A stretch of 33,093 bases of DNA. Origin: a virus. This document shows positions 28,491 to 32,962 of the stretch, in pieces. The first letter of the stretch is position 1. Each line of letters starts with the position of its first letter. The stretch spans positions 1 through 33,093 of the IMG/VR virus record IMGVR_UViG_3300047557_001212; one strand, given 5' to 3'. The translations under genes were made by a program, and so were the position numbers. The notes under the pieces were generated by a model. That model was not told where the DNA came from and did not search any database. It worked only from the letters and a program-made list of their open reading frames with translations.

Positions 28491-28680
28491 TTAGCCTTGC
28501 AACAGTTTTGAGAGTTCTCCTTATTTTAAAATAAGAATCTTGGGGCTAATATGCACGACCTGAATTAGTGCCCGATTTGTGCGCCTTCGGAGCCGAGATT
28601 ACAAATGATCAGCGATGAGTATAAATGGAACATTGCTGAGATGTTTGCTGATCAGATACACAGATACTATTATTTAGTTA
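28491..28680. other. Rest of the convergent gene-free stretch
   Basis: No credible gene is seen. TTAGCC (28491-28496) can pair with GGCTAA (28544-28549) around a palindrome CTTATTTTAAAATAAG (28520-28535). GGGC and TAAT at 28543-28550 can alternatively pair with ATTA and GCCC downstream. ATTTGT (28575-28580) pairs with ACAAAT (28600-28605) around a TTCG-containing segment, and TGATCAGC (28606-28613) is inverted at 28647-28654. Rightward and leftward transcription meet here, so these may be terminators without classic T-runs or further parts of one RNA. Confidence 0.4.
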
Positions 28681-28917
28681 TCAAGGACAAGTGTAAATTT
28701 TTCCTGTACTATGATCTTGCCAAAAACCTGCACGATTATTGGCACACTTACTTTGTTGATTCTGCTTACCAACTGCACCTGCTATCGCACCAACAACGAT
28801 GATCATGCCAACAGTTTTTACCATGTCATCAGTCTTGGTACTCTGACCATTGACATTACCTATAGTAGCACAACCTGTCAGGTACAGGACACTTGACAAT
28901 AATGTTAGATTACGCAT
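28681..28917 (-). CDS. Small outer-membrane lipoprotein
   Basis: A 78-residue protein from ATG 28917, chosen because GAGGAAT lies at the right distance and because the signal peptide starts there; a longer frame begins at 28974. MRNLTLLSSVLYLTGC is a lipoprotein signal with lipobox LTGC, the acylated cysteine being residue 16. After a polar spacer comes a short hydrophobic stretch (VGMIIVVGAIAGAVG), then KCANNRAGFWQDHSTGKIYTCP with two further cysteines. The Ala after Cys favours outer-membrane sorting in Gram-negative cells. It could be an o-spanin-like lysis protein, an exclusion factor, or a virion-unrelated envelope protein. It overlaps the metallopeptidase gene by eight bases. Confidence 0.72.
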   Translation of the reverse strand: MRNLTLLSSVLYLTGCATIGNVNGQSTKTDDMVKTVGMIIVVGAIAGAVGKQNQQSKCANNRAGFWQDHSTGKIYTCP

Positions 28918-29251
28918 TGTAGTATTCCTCTTTGACCTTTTGATCAACATATTTGTGTATCCAAGCATTGTCACGCAAGAACATACTAAACATATAGGCT
29001 AACTTATCAGTTTGATTTTCAGTAAGTTTTATGCTATGAGCAAAATCCATAGCATGTATGATTTCATGTAACAATGTATCAATATCTTCCATACCACCTT
29101 GTTCTAAAATATTGATAGTCGCCTCCATTGGAGGAGAACATTGTCCTACACAATTTTCTGGTAATTCTTCTTGGTTGACACTATTGACAGTCCAATATAA
29201 ATTACCAAATTGAACTTTTCGACTAGAAAGTTTACGCATTGTAGTAGTCAT
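28910..29251 (-). CDS. HExxH zinc metallopeptidase-like protein
   Basis: A 113-residue protein from ATG 29251, supported by GGAGGAGCAAG just upstream; an alternative ATG four codons later (MRKLSS) and a longer frame to 29305 exist. HEIIH at 62-66 in LLHEIIHAMDF is the zinc-binding and catalytic motif of gluzincin or metzincin-type peptidases, followed by a helix (TDKLAYMFSMFLRDN). Short HExxH proteins occur in many phages without known substrates. It could act on a host or virion protein. No signal peptide is seen, so it is probably cytoplasmic. It sits between a 41-aa ORF and the lipoprotein gene, overlapping both. Confidence 0.72.
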   Translation of the reverse strand: MTTTMRKLSSRKVQFGNLYWTVNSVNQEELPENCVGQCSPPMEATINILEQGGMEDIDTLLHEIIHAMDFAHSIKLTENQTDKLAYMFSMFLRDNAWIHKYVDQKVKEEYYNA

Positions 29252-29357
29252 CTTGCTCCTCCCATTGACGCATGAGCATATCGTTCTCTGCATTGAGTTC
29301 GTCATCGATCTCTCTCTGCATGAGTTCGCAATATTCTTTCCATTGATCAGGATTCAT
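29232..29357 (-). CDS. Small acidic hypothetical protein, 41 aa
   Basis: ATG 29357 overlaps the previous stop as TAATG, and the frame ends at 29232 inside the next gene. The protein (MNPDQWKEYCELMQREIDDE, then a Glu/Asp-rich helix ending EEQDDYYNA) is acidic and helical. Double overlap and conserved gene spacing support it. Its last codons are identical in DNA to the end of the metallopeptidase gene. Confidence 0.55.
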   Translation of the reverse strand: MNPDQWKEYCELMQREIDDELNAENDMLMRQWEEQDDYYNA

Positions 29358-29866
29358 TACTTAATCAACTCCAAATAAGTGTAAACACCTTGCTCTTTTA
29401 ATGATTCATACTTTGCTTTCCAGATAGCAAGATTTTCCTTAGTGTGCTTGATCTGTCTACGATAATAGTCAGGATTGTACACATTGTAGTTCATAGGATT
29501 GACACCATGAGGATACTTGATTTTATCAGTCTCAGCAATTTTGAATTGCTTGTTGAGATAAGTCAAGCGACGGCGCATGTTGTTCAAATCAAAAGTAAAT
29601 TTCTTGACAAACGCAAGTGTGATGTTTGCTTCGTTAGCAGGACCTTGCAAGAAATTATCACGCTTTTGCCTGCGAATAGGCTTGTCGCTAAAATACTTGC
29701 GCATTGTAAAGTCATCACTATTTGTAAAAAACAAACTGATGTCAAATTTGTTACCATAACCGTCAGGTTGACGATTACCAAACACATAGTCAGTACGCAC
29801 ATGTTGATTGTGCAGACCATAGTTTTTCATATAAATGAACTTGTAAGTCTTAGACAGATTTTTCAT
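29357..29866 (-). CDS. Hypothetical protein, second cassette of the leftward arm
   Basis: A 169-residue basic protein starting MKNLSKTYKFIYMKNYGLHN. It has aromatic, charged text (DGYGNKFDISLFFTNSDD) and a long C-terminal helix (YYRRQIKHTKENLAIWKAKY). GAGGTGATTT before ATG 29866 is identical to the leader of the gene at 31211. Its own promoter lies at 29903-29931. No family recognised. The basic helix could bind nucleic acid, which is inference. Confidence 0.65.
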   Translation of the reverse strand: MKNLSKTYKFIYMKNYGLHNQHVRTDYVFGNRQPDGYGNKFDISLFFTNSDDFTMRKYFSDKPIRRQKRDNFLQGPANEANITLAFVKKFTFDLNNMRRRLTYLNKQFKIAETDKIKYPHGVNPMNYNVYNPDYYRRQIKHTKENLAIWKAKYESLKEQGVYTYLELIK

Positions 29867-29902
29867 AAATCACCTCAGCAGTTAAAGTTAAACAACACAA
29901 GA

Positions 29903-29931
29903 ATAGTAACATACAACACACACAATGTCAA
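29903..29931 (-). promoter_or_regulatory. Leftward sigma70 promoter (cassette B)
   Basis: On the minus strand TTGACA (29931-29926), a 17-bp spacer and TACTAT (29908-29903) drive the gene at 29866. The leader ends CTGAGGTGATTT, the same as in the cassette at 31151-31210. Confidence 0.78.
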
Positions 29932-29940
29932 GCCTGTATG

Positions 29941-29958
29941 TGTTGTATTTTTGCAACA
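29941..29958 (-). promoter_or_regulatory. Upstream dyad (cassette B, leftward)
   Basis: Minus strand TGTTGCAAAAATACAACA, a dyad with arms TGTTG/CAACA, 10 bases upstream of the -35. It shares the CAAAAATACA core with the dyads at 30835 and 31131; the dyad at 30375 has a one-base variant. A regulator-binding site is likely. Confidence 0.6.
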
Positions 29959-29960
29959 GA

Positions 29961-30278
29961 TTAATAAACATTAATCTTGACATTTTGGCTATATTTGCCA
30001 AGATCGTTAAGGCCAGGTTGCTGCCTAGCAGTATTATCCATCTCGGCAAGCAAACTGTCACGCAGTTGTACCCAACCCGATTCTGTCATGTCAAGCCAAC
30101 CAGGTTGATGGAATGTTGTACGATTTTCTTCATGGCAACGACCAAATTTGTCAACACGCATACGCACCATATAAATTTTGCGCAGTTTGTCGTCAACTTG
30201 GAAGCCTAATGCGGCACCGCCAAGTTTTTGCTTTTTGCTAGTACTAACGATACGACCGTCAATAACTTTATAACTCAT
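29961..30278 (-). CDS. Hypothetical protein, first cassette of the leftward arm
   Basis: A 105-residue protein (MSYKVIDGRIVSTSKKQKLG and KIYMVRMRVDKFGRCHEEN). Early strands and a C-terminal helix with SLLAEMDNTARQQPG suggest a small alpha/beta protein. It is probably the first leftward gene, driven by the promoter at 30326-30354, with the leader GAGAGAGTATACATT before ATG 30278. No family recognised. Position next to the divergent promoter region suggests early expression. Confidence 0.65.
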   Translation of the reverse strand: MSYKVIDGRIVSTSKKQKLGGAALGFQVDDKLRKIYMVRMRVDKFGRCHEENRTTFHQPGWLDMTESGWVQLRDSLLAEMDNTARQQPGLNDLGKYSQNVKINVY

Positions 30279-30302
30279 AATGTATACTCTCTCAACAATG
30301 TC

Positions 30303-30318
30303 GTAGCAAAATCGCTAC
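30303..30318 (-). promoter_or_regulatory. 5'-leader hairpin (cassette A, leftward)
   Basis: Minus strand GTAGCGATTTTGCTAC folds with GTAGC/GCTAC arms. It lies just after the start site and before TGAGAGAG. A matching hairpin lies at 30897-30912 on the other arm. Confidence 0.6.
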
Positions 30319-30325
30319 ATTGACT

Positions 30326-30354
30326 ATATTACTAAAAGCGCAAGTCAATGTCAA
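30326..30354 (-). promoter_or_regulatory. Leftward sigma70 promoter (cassette A)
   Basis: Minus strand TTGACA (30354-30349), a 17-bp spacer and TAATAT (30331-30326). It is the probable promoter of the leftward arm. Confidence 0.78.
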
Positions 30355-30374
30355 GCGTTTTTTCGACTTTTTTC

Positions 30375-30390
30375 GTTGTATTTTCGCAAC
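30375..30390 (-). promoter_or_regulatory. Upstream dyad (cassette A, leftward)
   Basis: Minus strand GTTGCGAAAATACAAC, arms GTTG/CAAC, 20 bases upstream of the -35. The core differs from the others by one base (CGAAAATACA). Confidence 0.55.
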
Positions 30391-30402
30391 AGTAAAAAAC
30401 CC

Positions 30403-30504
30403 AATAAAATCAACAACTTACGATTGTTGCATAAAAACAACGATTTTCGTGCAAAAAAGTGAAAAAAGAGCGTAAAAAACACTAATAAAATCAACAACTT
30501 ACGA
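30403..30504. repeat. 21-bp direct repeat in the divergent control region
   Basis: A perfect 21-bp repeat occurs at 30403-30423 and 30484-30504. Each copy is preceded by the same GTAAAAAAC (30392-30400, 30472-30480). In the first copy CAACAA (30411-30416) pairs with TTGTTG (30424-30429) just after it. Between copies is another dyad, GTTGCATAAAAACAAC (30426-30441), and A-rich tracts. The block could be an iteron-like origin or a regulator site. Confidence 0.7.
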
Positions 30505-30545
30505 GTGCCCACGCTAAGTCATTGATTTATATAGGGTTTTTAGGC

Positions 30546-30574
30546 TTGACTTGTGACTTGTTTTAGCATACACT
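30546..30574 (+). promoter_or_regulatory. Rightward promoter of the 30604 gene
   Basis: TTGACT (30546-30551), a 17-bp spacer and TACACT (30569-30574) precede the leader CACGGAGATTATT and ATG 30604. It lacks the cassette A or B leader. Confidence 0.65.
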
Positions 30575-30603
30575 ATATCTATAGTTGATTCACGGAGATT
30601 ATT

Positions 30604-30831
30604 ATGTATACTGCTAAGTTTGATAATGTTGAATATGTAATTCCTAACGAAATTTATGATTATTTTATAACAATGAATCCAGCCAACCCTAGCAACAATG
30701 TTGCTGAAGAAGATTTCTATATTGCAAATGAGATTTTTTACAACAATTTTGATGCTCTTGTGCGTAAGCATTTGCCCGTGTGTACTACTACTGATCGCAT
30801 TGATTATGTGATTGAATGTATGAATTGCTAA
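30604..30831 (+). CDS. Small acidic hypothetical protein
   Basis: A 75-residue protein, first gene of the rightward arm, with CGGAG upstream. It reads MYTAKFDNVEYVIPNEIYDY and then helical acidic text (NVAEEDFYIANEIFYNNFDA), ending CTTTDRIDYVIECMNC with three cysteines. Acidic small early proteins of phages often bind host enzymes, but nothing specific is recognised. Confidence 0.6.
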   Translation: MYTAKFDNVEYVIPNEIYDYFITMNPANPSNNVAEEDFYIANEIFYNNFDALVRKHLPVCTTTDRIDYVIECMNC

Positions 30832-30834
30832 GTT

Positions 30835-30850
30835 GTTGCAAAAATACAAC
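30835..30850 (+). promoter_or_regulatory. Upstream dyad (cassette A, rightward)
   Basis: GTTGCAAAAATACAAC, arms GTTG/CAAC, 10 bases upstream of the -35 at 30861. It begins three bases after the end of the preceding gene. Confidence 0.6.
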
Positions 30851-30860
30851 AAAAAAAGGC

Positions 30861-30889
30861 TTGACATTACTATTCTGTTTTGATACTAT
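30861..30889 (+). promoter_or_regulatory. Rightward sigma70 promoter (cassette A)
   Basis: TTGACA (30861-30866), a 17-bp spacer and TACTAT (30884-30889) precede the gene at 30938. Confidence 0.78.
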
Positions 30890-30896
30890 ATGTACT

Positions 30897-30912
30897 GTAG
30901 CAATGTTGCTAC
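30897..30912 (+). promoter_or_regulatory. 5'-leader hairpin (cassette A, rightward)
   Basis: GTAGCAATGTTGCTAC, with arms GTAGCA/TGCTAC or longer, directly after the start site and before TGAGAGAGAG. It matches the leftward copy at 30303-30318 with changes confined to the loop and upper stem. Confidence 0.6.
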
Positions 30913-30937
30913 GAACTGCTGAGAGAGAGAGTATATT

Positions 30938-31120
30938 ATGTTTGATGACACACCGATCGCAATCGTTGTTGACGATGTTAATCGTAGACTTCATGCGCAA
31001 TTTGAAAATGGTCGAATTGAAGAATATCAGTTAGGACCCGAATTTCAAGACGATGAAGTTTGGGCTATGGTCAAGAATGACTTGGCTCCGCTTATCGTAG
31101 ATAAAATGGATCTAAACTAA
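30938..31120 (+). CDS. Small hypothetical protein, cassette A rightward
   Basis: A 60-residue acidic protein (MFDDTPIAIVVDDVNRRLHA, then FENGRIEEYQLGPEFQDDEV). Two beta strands and a C-terminal helix (AMVKNDLAPLIVDKMDLN) are plausible. The leader GAGAGAGAGTATATT provides the ribosome site. It does not resemble the protein under the leftward cassette A, so promoter and leader are shared but the genes are not. Confidence 0.6.
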   Translation: MFDDTPIAIVVDDVNRRLHAQFENGRIEEYQLGPEFQDDEVWAMVKNDLAPLIVDKMDLN

Positions 31121-31130
31121 GACATGTTAG

Positions 31131-31150
31131 TACTGTACAAAAATACAGTA
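31131..31150 (+). promoter_or_regulatory. Upstream dyad (cassette B, rightward)
   Basis: TACTGTA-CAAAAA-TACAGTA, a perfect 7-bp inverted repeat that touches the -35 box. It keeps the CAAAAATACA core, but its arms differ from the GTTG/CAAC arms of the other dyads while still pairing. Confidence 0.65.
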
Positions 31151-31179
31151 TTGACATTGTATCCATGTTTTGCTAGACT
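31151..31179 (+). promoter_or_regulatory. Rightward promoter (cassette B)
   Basis: TTGACA (31151-31156), a 17-bp spacer and TAGACT (31174-31179). The leader contains TTGTTTAACTTT and CTGAGGTGATTT, as in the leftward cassette B. Confidence 0.72.
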
Positions 31180-31210
31180 ATCATTATTGTTTAACTTTCT
31201 GAGGTGATTT

Positions 31211-31654
31211 ATGAGTAAGATCGTTTTTAGTCAAACTGACGAGTTCAAGAATATGCGTGAAGTCATTACTGACACATTGTCTATGCTTGCTTGTCAAACT
31301 GTTGGCACTAAGTCTTGGGCCAACAAGCATTGCGACACTAAGTTCAATGACGAGCAACTAGATTATATGTATTACAAGATCGTTGATATCGGTGTCGAGG
31401 GCTGTATGAGAGCGTTCGAACATCAGTTTCCAGATTTTTGTTTCGGCGATACTGCTACTAGAAATGCGGCAACATATGCTGTGAGCCGTGTTCTCGACAA
31501 AGCAGAACAGTTGCCAGATCGTGAGCAGTGGGACTATATTCGCAACAACATCGATTGTTCAGAATTGTTTGACGATCTGTTGCATATGTACACTAGCGAT
31601 AGTGACATCTACGAATACGAAGGCGACAACGCATTGTTCAATGACGAGTTTTGA
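31211..31654 (+). CDS. Hypothetical protein, cassette B rightward
   Basis: A 147-residue acidic, helix-rich protein starting MSKIVFSQTDEFKNMREVIT. It has several cysteines (LACQTV, HCDTKF, EGCMRAFEHQFPDFCFGD) and a very acidic end (YTSDSDIYEYEGDNALFNDE). GAGGTGATTT precedes ATG 31211. Scattered cysteines and histidines might bind metal but no ordered motif is seen. It is the longest gene of the early rightward arm before 32264. Confidence 0.65.
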   Translation: MSKIVFSQTDEFKNMREVITDTLSMLACQTVGTKSWANKHCDTKFNDEQLDYMYYKIVDIGVEGCMRAFEHQFPDFCFGDTATRNAATYAVSRVLDKAEQLPDREQWDYIRNNIDCSELFDDLLHMYTSDSDIYEYEGDNALFNDEF

Positions 31655-31662
31655 TTTAGCAC

Positions 31663-31720
31663 AAGGCACCCTTTAGGGCCTTATGTCCACTCTAGTCCCG
31701 TAGTGTGTGCGAAACGGGAC
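31663..31720 (+). terminator. Two hairpins after the 31211 gene
   Basis: AAGG/CCTT with CCC/GGG (31663-31682) forms a bulged hairpin, and GTCCCG (31695-31700) pairs with CGGGAC (31715-31720). They lie in the 73-base gap before the next ATG. Neither has a clean T-run, so termination is possible but weakly supported. Confidence 0.4.
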
Positions 31721-31727
31721 ACTTTAT

Positions 31728-31964
31728 ATGATAGAACAAATCACATATTTTGATTTGTGTAAGACATTTCTTACACGCAGGAGTTTTTGCGAATTGGTTA
31801 TGAAAAGCACTTGTCCAGAAGGTATAGGTGCTAAAGACATGACCATGGAGCAATTTACAGAATTACAACATCTTGCACATATCAACCTCTTGCGTGGATG
31901 TGAGTTTGATGATGTAACTTTTGATCATTTAATAAACAGAGGAGCAAATGATGAAGAACCGTGA
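31728..31964 (+). CDS. Small hypothetical protein
   Basis: A 78-residue protein from ATG 31728; a GTG at 31707 in the same frame would place the start inside a hairpin. It reads MIEQITYFDLCKTFLTRRSF, then helical segments (TMEQFTELQHLAHINLL) and an acidic end (DHLINRGANDEEP). The only ribosome-site candidate is a weak GGGA. It overlaps the next gene by 14 bases. No family recognised. Confidence 0.55.
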   Translation: MIEQITYFDLCKTFLTRRSFCELVMKSTCPEGIGAKDMTMEQFTELQHLAHINLLRGCEFDDVTFDHLINRGANDEEP

Positions 31965-32157
31965 CTATTGTGTGTTGATTAACTTTGACAAACCCTGGAT
32001 CGTGCGTTGCAGATTGGAATCTGCAAAGAGTCGCAATCCACAAAAATATGGATATCCAGTTTATCGTGATGTCACATATCTGCCCGTCTATAGTGGCAGT
32101 AAAGCCAAAGCGACAAAGATCGCCAAGCATTTAAAGAAAGTCAATGATTATCTGTAA
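31951..32157 (+). CDS. Small basic hypothetical protein
   Basis: A 68-residue protein; ATG 31951 is slightly favoured over ATG 31948 by its distance from GAGGAG (31939-31944). It starts MKNRDYCVLINFDKPWIVRC and continues with a basic, aromatic region (KYGYPVYRDVTYLPVY) and a lysine-rich helix (GSKAKATKIAKHLKKVNDYL). The basic helix suggests nucleic-acid contact. The stop codon lies inside a Fur-box-like sequence. Confidence 0.55.
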   Translation: MKNRDYCVLINFDKPWIVRCRLESAKSRNPQKYGYPVYRDVTYLPVYSGSKAKATKIAKHLKKVNDYL

Positions 32158-32171
32158 TGAGAATCATTCGC
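32153..32171 (+). promoter_or_regulatory. Fur-box-like sequence
   Basis: By eye, 14 of 19 positions match the enterobacterial Fur consensus, including the central dyad AATGA-GAA-TCATT (32156-32168). It lies about 25 bases upstream of the -35 of the next promoter and covers the stop of the gene before. Confidence 0.4.
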
Positions 32172-32196
32172 ATTTAGACATGTTTACACTAAATGC
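32170..32196 (+). promoter_or_regulatory. Inverted repeat touching the -35
   Basis: GCATTTAG (32170-32177) is inverted as CTAAATGC (32189-32196), with 11 bases between. It ends exactly where TTGACA begins, in the same place as the dyad at 31131-31150. Confidence 0.55.
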
Positions 32197-32224
32197 TTGA
32201 CATGGCATTTATCTTGTGTATAAT
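32197..32224 (+). promoter_or_regulatory. Near-consensus sigma70 promoter
   Basis: TTGACA (32197-32202), a 16-bp spacer and TATAAT (32219-32224), both boxes perfect. It drives the gene at 32264. Confidence 0.8.
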
Positions 32225-32229
32225 AGTAC

Positions 32230-32245
32230 ATGAGCATATGCTCAT
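32230..32245 (+). promoter_or_regulatory. 16-bp perfect palindrome at the start site (operator)
   Basis: ATGAGCATATGCTCAT is a perfect palindrome about where transcription should begin. A dimeric repressor bound there would block initiation or escape. Confidence 0.6.
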
Positions 32246-32263
32246 AACACATGGAGAACATAT

Positions 32264-32632
32264 ATGGCTAAATTAGATAGATTAGTAAATGGCATCATCA
32301 TTGCCAGTGACAAGCATGGTCGCAACAAAGTTAGATTTTGCGACAATGTGAAGTTACGCACATACTTGTTAATAAAGCAAGGCTTCACTATACATGACAT
32401 AGTGACAAGTCCAGAACCTGTTTCTAGGACACAGATGTTGAAATTGGCATTAGATCATGAGTTCGATCATGACGATAGCGAACATCTTGTCAAGAACTTG
32501 TTGTTCAAGTATGATCAAAAAGTATTAGATGAACATCTCAAGCAAGACTTGTTGCGTGAGATCGCAAATCGTCCACGCCGTGATACAGATATCACAGCAC
32601 AAGAATTGGATAATGTATTGAAACAATTATGA
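32264..32632 (+). CDS. Hypothetical protein under a strong regulated promoter
   Basis: A 122-residue protein with ATGGAG upstream of ATG 32264. It starts MAKLDRLVNGIIIASDKHGR and continues with NKVRFCDNVKLRTYLLIKQG. The second half is helical and charged (DHEFDHDDSEHLVKNLLFKY, QDLLREIANRPRRDTDI). The basic central part could bind nucleic acid. It is coupled to the next gene by ATGA. Its promoter is the closest to consensus in the window, so early and strong expression is likely when not repressed. No family recognised. Confidence 0.65.
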   Translation: MAKLDRLVNGIIIASDKHGRNKVRFCDNVKLRTYLLIKQGFTIHDIVTSPEPVSRTQMLKLALDHEFDHDDSEHLVKNLLFKYDQKVLDEHLKQDLLREIANRPRRDTDITAQELDNVLKQL

Positions 32633-32841
32633 CGATATTGACAACCATAGAAAAATCCATTCTTGACGATCATTTTGTCAAGAATGGATTAAGTCCTAAC
32701 AAAGCAAATTTCATACTTGCTGTTAGCAATATCATGCCAGAGTTCCGTGTCGTTGAGATACTAGGCGAAAGTAATTATATCAGCATGGAACCTTGCGTTG
32801 CATACGAACAGTACATAGAAGAAATTTTGCGTGGCGAATAA
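32629..32841 (+). CDS. Small hypothetical protein
   Basis: A 70-residue protein overlapping the previous stop by four bases. It reads MTILTTIEKSILDDHFVKNG, then a short hydrophobic strand region (FRVVEILGESNYISME) and an acidic end (YEQYIEEILRGE). Probably a small alpha/beta protein, co-translated with the gene before it. No family recognised. Confidence 0.6.
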   Translation: MTILTTIEKSILDDHFVKNGLSPNKANFILAVSNIMPEFRVVEILGESNYISMEPCVAYEQYIEEILRGE

Positions 32842-32886
32842 CTAACATAAATAACTATGCTTTCTAAGAGAAGCAAATTAGTCAAT

Positions 32887-32948
32887 ATGACGCTCCAGCC
32901 CCATGTGTTTAGCGCACATGGGGCATCTCGCTAAAAGATGAGTGTCAT
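32887..32948 (+). ncRNA. Three-way-junction RNA with complementary 7-nt loops (riboswitch-like leader)
   Basis: P1 ATGACGCTC/GAGTGTCAT (32887-32895 with 32940-32948, one G-U) encloses P2 GCCCCATGTG/CACATGGGGC (32898-32907 with 32915-32924) and P3 ATCT/AGAT (32925-32928 with 32936-32939). Only two bases (32896-32897) are unpaired at the junction. The P2 loop TTTAGCG (32908-32914) is the exact reverse complement of the P3 loop CGCTAAA (32929-32935). They can form a seven-base kissing interaction, or an alternative hairpin that would replace P2 and P3. P1 ends just before AGGAG (32951-32955), the ribosome site of the gene at 32963. I do not recognise the class. Confidence 0.75.
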
Positions 32949-32962
32949 ACAGGAGCGAACAA

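Noticed and set aside
28605-28802. Rightward ORF of 65 codons
   Set aside because: It overlaps the lipoprotein gene on the other strand, has no ribosome site, and begins in a stretch of stem-forming sequence.
29444-29974. Rightward ORF of 176 codons opposite the 29866 gene
   Set aside because: The minus-strand gene has a promoter, a matching leader and a good ribosome site; the plus-strand frame has none and its translation is unbalanced.
30833-30860. Dyad plus A-run read as an intrinsic terminator
   Set aside because: The stem is A/T-rich and short, a T-run would be needed on the transcribed strand, and the same dyad lies upstream of three other promoters, so a regulatory role fits better.
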